DNA of 16,127 nucleotides from JBASEY01 sp964404285 (GTDB lineage: Bacteria > CSSED10-310). The stretch is taken from assembly GCA_964404285.1 (NCBI GenBank), contig CAYOJK010000035.1:1-16127 (forward strand), given 5' to 3'. Shown piece after piece: positions 1-8,479 of the stretch (position 1 is the first letter of the stretch; each line of letters begins with the position of its first letter). The notes under the pieces are model-generated. The model was not told the DNA's origin. It made no database searches and worked only from the letters and a program-made list of their open reading frames with translations. Made by a program: the position numbers and the translations under genes.

Positions 1-1207
1 TTAGGAGTATTTCGCCTGAATCCGGCACATAGCTGCGTGTCAGCAGATGGATGATTGTCGATTTACCGGAACCTGATCCGCCCATAAACGCAGCCGTACT
101 GCCTTTATCGATCGTAAAATTCAAATCTCGAAGGATATCGGGCTGATCAGGACGATATCGAAAATACACATTTTTGAATGTCACAGCTCCAGTTAGATCG
201 ATGTCACCGTGTGCCGGATCAGTGTTTTCCGGCAACATACCTTTAGATGGCGTTTCGTTTAAAACTGCCTGAATACGCTGCATTGCCGCGGAGCCTTGCT
301 GAATCTGGCCGGTAACCCATCCGATCGCAAACATCGGCCAGGAAAGAATCGCCAGATATTCCAAAAAAGCGACGACACTGCCGATGGTAATCCGGCCGTC
401 AATCACCCACCAACCGCAAAGCAATAAAACAAGGGTTGTGGATAAACCAGACAAAAGTATCGACATCGGAACGAATAAGCCTTGAACACGAACAAGTGAC
501 AGGTTTCGCTTTACATACCCTTCACTTAGTCGATTCATCTTTTCACTTTCAACATCCTGTAAATTATATGCCTTGATAACCCGGATACCGGTTAGATTTT
601 CTTGTGAAAAGGACGTGATTGCAGCTATCTGTTTCTGAACACTTTCAGAATGACGACGGATACGTTTACCGAGAAAATAAAAAATAACCGGCATCATCGG
701 CAAGGGAAGCAGCGACAGAAAGGTCAGTTTCGGATCGATCATGATCATGAACACAAGCGCAAATGTCAATGAAAACAATGTGTTGCCGATCTGCATCAAT
801 GAAGGCCCTAATACCATACGCACACGCTGCACATCGTTGGTCATTCTAGACATAATGTCTCCGGTTGACATCCGATCAAAAAACGGCCGTGGCAAGATCA
901 GGATGTGTTGAAACACTTTACGACGGATATCATGCTCAACCCGCCGACTAACCCCGATAAGCTGCCAACGCATTAAAAATCGAAACACACTGGACAGCAA
1001 TGTCACACCCATAATTCCAGCTATATATAGATAAATTTTCTTTGAAAACTGATCCGACTCTACCCCATCGATCGCCAACCTCAAAATCCATGGTTGAACC
1101 ATTAACAAACTCGATGTTAAAAAAAGAAAAACAACTCCGATCAATAATCGCAACCGGTACGGCTTCCAATAAGGGTAGAGCGCTCTATATAATTCCGATA
1201 TTTTCAT
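1..1207 (-). CDS. ABC exporter half-transporter (permease plus ATPase), 5' part only
   Basis: MsbA-type ATP-binding cassette exporter subunit that would sit in the inner membrane and act as a dimer. About 402 codons lie in the window and the reading frame runs off its left edge, so the C-terminal part is missing. Residues 1 to about 310 are the membrane domain with hydrophobic segments and the usual short cytoplasmic-loop motifs (PRPFFDRMSTGDIMSR, near 95-115). The nucleotide-binding domain follows, with FKNVYFRYRP and the Walker A motif GGSGSGKST near residues 376-384. The Q-loop, signature motif and Walker B lie beyond the edge. The ATG at 1207 is chosen because in-frame stops lie just upstream. 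A purine-rich GAAGG touches the start codon, so the ribosome site is poorly spaced. It is divergent from the large regulator gene. The substrate (lipid, peptide or drug) cannot be told from this part. Confidence 0.93.
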   Translation of the reverse strand, partial: MKISELYRALYPYWKPYRLRLLIGVVFLFLTSSLLMVQPWILRLAIDGVESDQFSKKIYLYIAGIMGVTLLSSVFRFLMRWQLIGVSRRVEHDIRRKVFQHILILPRPFFDRMSTGDIMSRMTNDVQRVRMVLGPSLMQIGNTLFSLTFALVFMIMIDPKLTFLSLLPLPMMPVIFYFLGKRIRRHSESVQKQIAAITSFSQENLTGIRVIKAYNLQDVESEKMNRLSEGYVKRNLSLVRVQGLFVPMSILLSGLSTTLVLLLCGWWVIDGRITIGSVVAFLEYLAILSWPMFAIGWVTGQIQQGSAAMQRIQAVLNETPSKGMLPENTDPAHGDIDLTGAVTFKNVYFRYRPDQPDILRDLNFTIDKGSTAAFMGGSGSGKSTIIHLLTRSYVPDSGEILL

Positions 1208-1402
1208 CCTTCATCATTCATCTTTTAGCAAAAAATCCTAGTCGAAACGTGGATTCCAAAACGGTGATCACCTTAATAAAATTTTCCGAAAAGCTCAAAC
1301 AAAACCTATGCAGGAACCAGAAATACCTAAACTGATAAACAATAAAGTATCTTATTTCACCGAATAGACCCAGCGCCAATTATATAAGAAACAAAATCCT
1401 TC

Positions 1403-1420
1403 ACAAAATCGCGATATTGT
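1403..1420. promoter_or_regulatory. Near-perfect 18-bp palindrome, possible operator
   Basis: ACAAAATCGCGATATTGT is an inverted repeat in which eight of nine base pairs match around a CGCG centre. It lies 94 bases upstream of the preferred start of the large regulator. Length and symmetry fit a site for a dimeric helix-turn-helix protein. No regulator is known, so the role is inferred from symmetry and position only. Confidence 0.35.
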
Positions 1421-1434
1421 AAAATTTTCTGGAT

Positions 1435-1448
1435 ATTTTGAACAAAAT
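1435..1448. promoter_or_regulatory. Small inverted repeat ATTTTG-AA-CAAAAT
   Basis: Two perfect 6-base arms are separated by AA, 66 bases upstream of the large regulator's preferred start and 15 bases after the longer palindrome at 1403-1420. In AT-rich DNA such a repeat can arise by chance, so it is listed as a weak candidate operator only. Confidence 0.2.
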
Positions 1449-1497
1449 CGATTAGACTGATGAATGGAAAACGTGTTCACCCGGCACGTAAACTTAT

Positions 1498-1508
1498 AAG
1501 GAAAGGGG
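1498..1508 (+). promoter_or_regulatory. Shine-Dalgarno that decides the regulator start
   Basis: The purine run AAGGAAAGGGG ends five bases before the ATG at 1514. The alternative ATG at 1460 has no such site in front of it, so this element supports translation starting at 1514. Confidence 0.7.
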
Positions 1509-1513
1509 TTGAC

Positions 1514-4500
1514 ATGAAACCTTCGTCACTGATTTTAAAAACGTACACGGTGATCGATCAATTGGGCTCTGACCAACACGGGAAACTTTATCGAGTTGTC
1601 GATAAAAAAATCGGCCAACACTACCTGATGCGGTCTATTAATTCTAAAAGCCCATTGTATAGTCTGATTGCATCATTGAATCTGGAATCCATAAATTATG
1701 AATTGACACATTTTTATACGCTCGAACATCCTCATATCGCATTTATTCGGCGTCTTGAACACGATGCAGACAACACATTTTACGTGATGATGGATGATTG
1801 CCCGGGTGTTTTGATGCAATCCTTGCAGCCTTTACATCAACTTCCTGTTCTGAAAACCTTTCTACAACAGATATGTGACGCGCTGAATTATCTGCATCTC
1901 AATGGGGTATATCATCTGGATCTGCGCCCTGAAACTCTTCTTATTGATACACTTCAAGATCGACAAAATTTTTATTTGCTTGACGGTGGGTTGTCCTTTT
2001 TCTTGAACAGGCTGCCGGATCTGCAGTCAGGCGATTTAACGATGCTTCGTTACCGAAGTCCTGAGCTTTTGGCAAAGCGTACAGTTGATGGCAGAAGCGA
2101 TTTATATTCTCTCGGCATCATCTTATATGAAGCTATAACCGGACATTTCCCCTGTGATTTGACTGACTCGACGGATATCGTTACCACCCTGTTAAACGAA
2201 AAATTTGCACCCTGTCGCCCGGCTGGTAAGACCAAATCAAATACACTGTGCAAAATCGTCGATCGGCTACTAGCTAAAGATCCGGGATTACGCCCTCAAA
2301 ACGCTTTGGAAGTTTCGGCATGTATGGCCGATCGTACGCCTGACCCCTTTCCTCCACCTCTGATACAGTGCCCGATCACTGATCACGCTTTGCCTCGCAC
2401 TGAAATCTTGGATGCATTCACCAAGGCTCTCTCCGGCCGAGCTTCCGTTGTGACCCTATGGGGTGAACCCGGTATCGGTAAAACACGTTTACTGCGTGAA
2501 ATAGCGTCGGAGTTTCATTTAGCCGGAGTATCTCCTTTGACCATTCACTCGGTACCACTGACGGATACGGAACATGGTATTGGGGTTTTGAGTTCAATTA
2601 TACATCACTTGCGAAAGATTGATCCCAATATACCCTCGAATCTTATTGATAAACTGTATCACCTTGGATTTGAAGATAATCACCTTTATTTATCGGATGA
2701 GAACTATCTTGACAGCATCATTCACTCGGCAGCTTTGGAATTGTATATCGCTTTTTCTTCAGAAGACCCTGCACAAACCAGTGAACCGCTTGTGATTATT
2801 CTGGAAAACTGCCATTTCACCTGCCATATTTTCTGGAAATTCTGGGTCAAATTAGCTGAATTGGCTGCTGTATCGTCACGAAATTGCCCCTGTTTATGGA
2901 TCATCGAAACGAATAATCCGGTTATTTATCCAACCGTCTTGGCAGCGCCCCGCTTTCATTCAATTCAAGCATTGCCATTTGATCAGGATCAGACAACCTC
3001 TATGTTAAATATGTTATCAGGCATGGACTCCTTTCCCAATAATTCAGCCGTACCTATACATGACCTATCAAAAGGTATTCCAAGCGCTATTCATCTGTTG
3101 TCAAACATGATTCATTATACACGCTCTGTTTTTTACCATGACCACAATTGGGCTATAGATTCGGATAAGATTCAATATCTTTCTCAGTATGACAATTTAG
3201 ATGTCTTGATAGATTGGTTTATTGCCAATCGCCTTTCTTCGGAAGAGACCGATGTGTTGAAGTTTTTATCGCTATGGCCTAATGGCTGCCCGGTTGAACA
3301 ACTCAGGCGTTTTTTTGATTCGTTGGAGGATAATGTGTCCGTTCAACTTGGCATCAGCTCTGCTCTGGCATCCGGCTGGATCGAGCGTGATTTACAACAG
3401 GGAATTCCTCTGTATAGGTTTTCCAATGAACAGTTCCGGGCACGGATTTATGCTACAATCCCTGCTTATAAGCGCTATGAATACCATCAGGAACTGGCCA
3501 ATATGCTTCTTTCTGAGGAACCTGTTCATCCTGCGGCAGTTTCGGAGCATTTTTTTCTTGCCGACAACCGGCTACACGGATGCGATTGGGCATTGATAGC
3601 GGCTAGGCATTTCAGAAAAACCGGAGCGTTTCATCAGGCGATCAGATGGTATTTACGCAAACTGGAGCATATGCCGGACAGAAACCGAACAAAAATCGCG
3701 GGTGCGAATTTTGAGTTAGCGCAAGTCTTGGTTTTAGCACGGGAGTTCGATAGCGCTTTGAAAGCATTGATCGATGCAGAACCCATATTAGGGTCACGTT
3801 TTTATCAAAAGCGAGATAGCGCACATTATTTTCTGCTTAGTGGTATCTGTCGGTTTATGTTGAATGACAAGGATAGTGCGCTGAAGGATTTAAGTGAATC
3901 GCTTGATTATCTTCCCAAAACAACAGCTTTTGATTATCGGCTGAAAATCATGATGTTTTACAGTCGAAGTGTGAATTCACCTGAACAGACTGAAGAGCTT
4001 GTGAATCTGTTCAACACCTATCAAAAGCAACTGCCGTTTCAACAGTATCCTTATTTTTCCGGTATTTTCCTTGAATGGCTCGCCAACTATTATTTTGATC
4101 AACAGCTACCCAGTTCAGGCGAATATTTTTTGAAAGAGTCGATATCTTGTGGTGAGCAATCGAATGATATACATGCAATGATACATCGTCGTTATATGAT
4201 GGGGTTGTATTTCAAGAAAGCTTGGAAACATAAACCGGCTGGGAGTGAGTTTGAGGTTGGTATTATTCTTTCCCGCAAATTCTATACATTGAAATCACTG
4301 TGCTATGGATTGTGTCATCTGGCATCGTTGTTGATGGAACAGCATACGTATAAAGAGGCAGAAAATCTATTGATCGAAGCGAATGAAATAGCTGATAGAT
4401 ATGATGACCCGACGTTGAAAACGCAGAGTTCGATTTTATATGCGCATTTTCTGATTGAATCCGGGCGTATTGACCATGCCGAACAGCTTTTAACCGTGGC

Positions 4501-6616
4501 GGAAAATCTTCTGGATGACCAATCACCCTTTATCTTATATCATCCACTGTATAGTGACCTTGCACGTATAGCACGGCGACGAGGCAACCTGATCCGTGTA
4601 TTAGAAATTTATACGCGCCTTTTAGATAGGTCACGTCAACAAGACAACACTATGCTTACAATGTTTTCGTTATTGAATGTCGCTGAGGCTAACTGTAGGC
4701 TTCGAAATTATAAACAGGCTGAAACATTGGTTGAGGAAGCAGAAATTCTTATGAAAAAATTGAATATGTCGCTTCCGGACACGGATATACTTCGAGCGTG
4801 GATATATTTTCTTCAAGGTGAAACCGAAGCGGGTTATAAGCTAATACAAAAAACGTTGGTCACGGTAAAAACCGATGGCTTGATTCCACACCAGGCGCAT
4901 GCATACAAATTACTGGGAATGATCAATTTACGACGGAGTAATTTTGAAAAGGCTCTGTCCAACTTCAAACAAGCGTTGAGTTTGTATACTGCAAATCATG
5001 ATGAATTTGAAGCTGCACTGATACATCGACTGATAGCTGAGGCCTATCATTCCATCGATCAAACAGAAGCGGCTGAGCAGGAAATCAGAACGGCTGATTC
5101 CCTGTATAAAAATCTCGGCGCTGATTTTTTCCTGATCAATCGGAATATATTAGGAATATCAAGCCAGACAGCCTCAAGCACGAAAATAACCGGACCCTAC
5201 TTTAAACCAGCCGATATAACCGACTTGATTCATTCGTTGGTTCTACCTGATCAATTTCACACATTTCTTCTACGATTCTTTATTTCTCAAGATAATTTTC
5301 CACGTGCTCTACTTCTACATGCATCTCCATCAACCGGAAAAATTACGATCAAAGCAGGTGATACCGATTTCGCCTCTAAGGAAATCGAGGCTATTCTTCA
5401 TCGTTATACACCTGAGATGTTGGATAAGAATATGTCTTTGATACGTTCCTATTCTATTGAGGATATCCGTGTTGAGCATTCCGGAAAACCCGTATGTCGA
5501 ATCTGGCTCGTTCAGTTGGACCAAAGCTTCGGTGATCGAACCATTCTTTTTCTTGAAGATTCTGATCGATCGATGGGCGAATCGAAGGCGTATTTACATG
5601 CAATGTTTTCGTTTGCCAGCGCTGCGGTAAATATCAGTCGGCGATTTCAAACTTGCCCTGACAAACCGGGAATCTCGGAGCAGCCTGATCACAAACAGAC
5701 CATCATTGCCAGATCGCGGGAAATGGCGAAAATTGTCAATACGATCACAACTGTCGCGAATTCGACGTTACCGGCCTTGATTACCGGATTCCCGGGAACA
5801 GGTAAATCCTTTATCGTTCAATATATTCATCAATTGAGCGCATACCGTGGAGCTCCCCTGATGGTGATACCCTGTGAGGCGCTGAGTCAAGCGGAACAGT
5901 CAGGAGTATTAATCGATACGATCTTATCGAACCTCCAGGCGGATGATTCTAGTGGGAAAAGAATGGTGGTGGTGGAGCATATCGAAACGCTCAACAAGGT
6001 TCAACAGGCTGATGTGTTGGAATTATTGACAAAAACTATTTATTCAGAAGGACATCCGTTATCGGAATGTCGATTTTTATTCACGTCGACAGAAAATCTG
6101 GCTCATAGAGTTCAGCAAGAAACGTTTGATATAGCCCTTTATAAAATGATCACGAACTTGGTTGTTCGGCTGCCGGATCTAACCGATCGAAAAGAGGATA
6201 TCCCCCTGTTGGCAAACATGTTTTTGGAAAAATCATCGGTATTGATGAAAAAACCGTTTACTGATCTGGCACCGGAAGCAATGGAAGCTCTGATCAATTA
6301 TTCCTGGCCCGGTAACATTTCAGAGCTGGAAAACGCTGTTGAAAGCGCGGTTCTATTTGGTGTTCCACCAACGATTCTATTCGATGATCTTCCGAAATCT
6401 ATCCGAGCGCCTGTCGAACGATCCGGTATTTTAGAAAAAGAACGACTTGTGCTTGAATCGATGGAAGATATTGAAGAAGCACATATACGAACGGTTCTAC
6501 AGACAACGAAAGGTAATAAGCTCAGAGCCAGCGCGTTACTGGGTATTTCCCGCCCGACTCTGGATAGAAAATTGGAAAAATTCGGGATCGTAATCAACAA
6601 AAAAAGGAAACGCTGA
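1514..6616 (+). CDS. Giant signalling regulator: kinase-like, AAA ATPase, TPR, GAF-like, sigma54-activator-like AAA, Fis HTH
   Basis: A 1700-residue, apparently cytoplasmic regulator. Residues about 10-285 have a Ser/Thr kinase fold, but the VAIK lysine is Arg40, the catalytic loop reads HLDLRPET (134-141; lysine to Arg, asparagine to Thr) and DFG reads DGG (157-159). The catalytic and metal aspartates D136 and D157 remain, so activity is uncertain. Residues 300 to about 560 are a predicted-ATPase domain with Walker A GEPGIGKT (317-324) and a Walker B-like ILEN (E431). About 690-1230 are TPR-like helices, and about 1250-1400 may be a divergent GAF domain. About 1405-1640 resemble the AAA+ domain of sigma54 activators: Walker A GFPGTGKS (1425-1432), RKEDIPLL and WPGNISELEN. 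The GAFTGA loop is absent and Walker B reads VVVEHI. A Fis-type helix-turn-helix (GISRPTLDRKL) ends the protein. An upstream ATG at 1460 would add 18 residues. It is followed by a PP2C phosphatase gene, which suggests paired phospho-signalling. Confidence 0.9.
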   Translation: MKPSSLILKTYTVIDQLGSDQHGKLYRVVDKKIGQHYLMRSINSKSPLYSLIASLNLESINYELTHFYTLEHPHIAFIRRLEHDADNTFYVMMDDCPGVLMQSLQPLHQLPVLKTFLQQICDALNYLHLNGVYHLDLRPETLLIDTLQDRQNFYLLDGGLSFFLNRLPDLQSGDLTMLRYRSPELLAKRTVDGRSDLYSLGIILYEAITGHFPCDLTDSTDIVTTLLNEKFAPCRPAGKTKSNTLCKIVDRLLAKDPGLRPQNALEVSACMADRTPDPFPPPLIQCPITDHALPRTEILDAFTKALSGRASVVTLWGEPGIGKTRLLREIASEFHLAGVSPLTIHSVPLTDTEHGIGVLSSIIHHLRKIDPNIPSNLIDKLYHLGFEDNHLYLSDENYLDSIIHSAALELYIAFSSEDPAQTSEPLVIILENCHFTCHIFWKFWVKLAELAAVSSRNCPCLWIIETNNPVIYPTVLAAPRFHSIQALPFDQDQTTSMLNMLSGMDSFPNNSAVPIHDLSKGIPSAIHLLSNMIHYTRSVFYHDHNWAIDSDKIQYLSQYDNLDVLIDWFIANRLSSEETDVLKFLSLWPNGCPVEQLRRFFDSLEDNVSVQLGISSALASGWIERDLQQGIPLYRFSNEQFRARIYATIPAYKRYEYHQELANMLLSEEPVHPAAVSEHFFLADNRLHGCDWALIAARHFRKTGAFHQAIRWYLRKLEHMPDRNRTKIAGANFELAQVLVLAREFDSALKALIDAEPILGSRFYQKRDSAHYFLLSGICRFMLNDKDSALKDLSESLDYLPKTTAFDYRLKIMMFYSRSVNSPEQTEELVNLFNTYQKQLPFQQYPYFSGIFLEWLANYYFDQQLPSSGEYFLKESISCGEQSNDIHAMIHRRYMMGLYFKKAWKHKPAGSEFEVGIILSRKFYTLKSLCYGLCHLASLLMEQHTYKEAENLLIEANEIADRYDDPTLKTQSSILYAHFLIESGRIDHAEQLLTVAENLLDDQSPFILYHPLYSDLARIARRRGNLIRVLEIYTRLLDRSRQQDNTMLTMFSLLNVAEANCRLRNYKQAETLVEEAEILMKKLNMSLPDTDILRAWIYFLQGETEAGYKLIQKTLVTVKTDGLIPHQAHAYKLLGMINLRRSNFEKALSNFKQALSLYTANHDEFEAALIHRLIAEAYHSIDQTEAAEQEIRTADSLYKNLGADFFLINRNILGISSQTASSTKITGPYFKPADITDLIHSLVLPDQFHTFLLRFFISQDNFPRALLLHASPSTGKITIKAGDTDFASKEIEAILHRYTPEMLDKNMSLIRSYSIEDIRVEHSGKPVCRIWLVQLDQSFGDRTILFLEDSDRSMGESKAYLHAMFSFASAAVNISRRFQTCPDKPGISEQPDHKQTIIARSREMAKIVNTITTVANSTLPALITGFPGTGKSFIVQYIHQLSAYRGAPLMVIPCEALSQAEQSGVLIDTILSNLQADDSSGKRMVVVEHIETLNKVQQADVLELLTKTIYSEGHPLSECRFLFTSTENLAHRVQQETFDIALYKMITNLVVRLPDLTDRKEDIPLLANMFLEKSSVLMKKPFTDLAPEAMEALINYSWPGNISELENAVESAVLFGVPPTILFDDLPKSIRAPVERSGILEKERLVLESMEDIEEAHIRTVLQTTKGNKLRASALLGISRPTLDRKLEKFGIVINKKRKR

Positions 6617-6692
6617 TTTCTTGACCTTTCTGAGCGCCCTTTCTATTATTTGTTTGGTCTTTGATGTTAACGTGATATGGGTTGGTCGTGAG

Positions 6693-7532
6693 ATGAAAAT
6701 ATTAGCTTATGGCGCCAGTGATTTGGGCATGAAGCGCCAGGTCAACGAAGATAGCTTTAGAATTTGCCCTAAAAGCCGCGTATATATGGTCGCTGATGGA
6801 ATGGGCGGTCACGCTGCCGGCGATATCGCCAGTAATATGGCGGTAAATTTGGTTGCAGATTACCTCCACGGGCATCTGAACACGGCAAAACAAAACGAAA
6901 AATCTCATTTTCTAAACGTGCTGACAGAAGCTCTGGAACATGCAAATAGGCAGATCATTTCTGAGACTCACCAGAAAAAAACACTGCGCGGCATGGGCAC
7001 AACCCTTGTCGTGGCAATATATCATAGCGACAGATTGTTTATTGCCAGTGTGGGGGACAGCCGACTTTATTTGATACGTGATAAAGAAATCGGATTGCTG
7101 ACCACTGACCATTCTTGGGTCAATATGCAGTTACAACTTGGAAATATCACATCCGAAGAATCGCGGAGTCATCCAATGAGAAATGTCATCACGCGAGCTT
7201 TGGGCACTCAAATAGATGTTGAAGCCGATGTCCTGGAATACCCTATTCAAACGAATGACTACCTTATTTTATGTACAGATGGTTTGAGTAACATGTTGAA
7301 TGATAATGAAATCGCCGATACCGTTCTGCAAAATAACAATGATGTCAAAACGGCGGTTGAAGAACTTGTGCGCAAAGCTAACTCTCAGGGAGGCGATGAT
7401 AATATCACGGTCATCGTTCTCAAATTTGTCCCTGAACATCATTCTAACGAACACTATAGTCAAGATACGGAGGTCATTTTCATTCGGCCGTTATCCCCCG
7501 GAAAACCCCCTTGTTACGGCAATACATCATGA
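6693..7532 (+). CDS. PP2C-type Ser/Thr protein phosphatase
   Basis: A 279-residue soluble PPM/PP2C phosphatase that would remove phosphate from Ser/Thr residues using two metal ions. All family signatures are intact: NED near residues 17-19, ADGMGGH (34-40), GDSR (121-124), CTDGL (194-198) and GGDDNIT (about 233-239). The metal-binding aspartates are therefore present and the enzyme should be active. The ATG at 6693 is chosen because the family fold begins right after it (MKILAYGASDLG). A TTG at 6621 in the same frame, preceded by AAAGGAAA, would add a hydrophobic 24-residue extension and cannot be excluded. It lies 76 bases after the kinase-like regulator and its stop overlaps the next start (ATGA). 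It is the likely partner phosphatase of that regulator. Confidence 0.93.
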   Translation: MKILAYGASDLGMKRQVNEDSFRICPKSRVYMVADGMGGHAAGDIASNMAVNLVADYLHGHLNTAKQNEKSHFLNVLTEALEHANRQIISETHQKKTLRGMGTTLVVAIYHSDRLFIASVGDSRLYLIRDKEIGLLTTDHSWVNMQLQLGNITSEESRSHPMRNVITRALGTQIDVEADVLEYPIQTNDYLILCTDGLSNMLNDNEIADTVLQNNNDVKTAVEELVRKANSQGGDDNITVIVLKFVPEHHSNEHYSQDTEVIFIRPLSPGKPPCYGNTS

Positions 7533-8479
7533 ATCGATATTTGATCACAGGAGCTGCGGGGTTTATCGGGTCTCACTTGGCGTACGCGGTCGCTGACCAG
7601 CCGAATACCGATGTGGTTGCTGTCGACAATCTGAGCACCGGAAATATTCAAAACTTGGACAACATCATAGATAAAATAACTTTTATCCAAGGTGATATCA
7701 CCGATAGTCAGCTCCTCAAGTCTATCATGACCGGTGTCGATTATGTATTGCACCAGGCTGCTCTGCCGTCCGTTCCACGCTCTATTGCCGACCCGCTGGA
7801 TTCCAATTGGAATAACGTTAACGGCACTCTCAACATGCTTATTGCCGCTCGTGATGCCGGAGTCAAACGGTTTGTGTTCGCATCATCCAGCTCAGTGTAT
7901 GGTATGAATCCTGAATTACCAAAAATTGAGACCCAGCGAACTCATCCCAAATCACCCTATGCACTGACAAAATTGACCGGTGAACACTACTGTCGGATAT
8001 TTTTTGAGATATATGGACTGGAAACCGTCGCTCTACGCTACTTCAACGTATTTGGACCTCGACAAAACCCTTTTTCACAGTATTCTGCCGTTATCCCGCT
8101 GTTTATATCGCATCTTGTCACCAGACAAAAATCCACGATTTTTGGTGATGGTAATCAGTCCCGTGATTTCACGTATGTCACCAACGTTGTCCAAGCAAAT
8201 CTGAATGCCTGCACAACTGAAGGTATTGGTGGATCGGTCTTCAATATTGGCTGTGGCGCTCAGACAACAGTAAATCATTTATACACTATGATCCAAAAGA
8301 TTTTGGGTACGAATCTAGATCCAGACTATGCTCATGATCGTCCTGGGGATGTCAAACATTCGTTAGCGGATATATCCCAGGCACAGCTCAAACTGGGATA
8401 TTCTCCCCAAATATCTGTTTGGGAAGGTTTGATAGAAACGGTTGACTATTATGTCAAAACTCTTGGCAAAACGAATTAA
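7529..8479 (+). CDS. NAD-dependent sugar-nucleotide epimerase (UDP-GlcNAc/GalNAc 4-epimerase-like)
   Basis: A 316-residue extended short-chain dehydrogenase of the sugar-nucleotide epimerase family. It has the NAD-binding GAAGFIG (8-14), the acidic residue of the second strand in VDNLSTG, the serine-rich SSSSVYG strand and the catalytic YALTK (Y144, K148). RYFNVFGPRQ and GDGNQSRDFTYV are typical of WbpP/WbgU-like UDP-N-acetylhexosamine 4-epimerases, but the exact substrate is inferred. It would supply sugars for surface glycan. Start: the ATG at 7529 overlaps the phosphatase stop as ATGA, indicating translational coupling; a TTG at 7511 is less likely. No strong Shine-Dalgarno is seen. A biosynthetic enzyme inside a signalling operon is unexpected. 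Confidence 0.93.
   Translation: MNRYLITGAAGFIGSHLAYAVADQPNTDVVAVDNLSTGNIQNLDNIIDKITFIQGDITDSQLLKSIMTGVDYVLHQAALPSVPRSIADPLDSNWNNVNGTLNMLIAARDAGVKRFVFASSSSVYGMNPELPKIETQRTHPKSPYALTKLTGEHYCRIFFEIYGLETVALRYFNVFGPRQNPFSQYSAVIPLFISHLVTRQKSTIFGDGNQSRDFTYVTNVVQANLNACTTEGIGGSVFNIGCGAQTTVNHLYTMIQKILGTNLDPDYAHDRPGDVKHSLADISQAQLKLGYSPQISVWEGLIETVDYYVKTLGKTN

Larger units (their letters stand above)
1208..1513. other. Divergent intergenic region
   Basis: About 300 bases separate the ABC exporter and the large regulator, which are transcribed away from each other. No convincing gene is seen; a plus-strand open frame over 1042-1335 is mostly antisense to the exporter and lacks recognisable features. The region is AT-rich and holds three palindromic elements (1263-1272, 1403-1420, 1435-1448), described separately. 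I could not pick out a clear sigma70 or sigma54 promoter on either strand, although TATATAA at 1381-1387 resembles a -10 box without a good -35. Confidence 0.6.

Noticed and set aside
1263..1272. GGTGATCACC palindrome in the exporter leader
   Set aside because: A 10-bp palindrome is expected by chance fairly often in a 300-base region, and nothing else supports it.
1042..1335. Plus-strand 97-residue frame across the exporter start and intergenic region
   Set aside because: It is mostly antisense to the exporter, has no ribosome site and shows no recognisable protein features.
3282..3596. 104-residue frame inside the giant regulator
   Set aside because: It is in another frame of a clearly coding, continuous multidomain gene.
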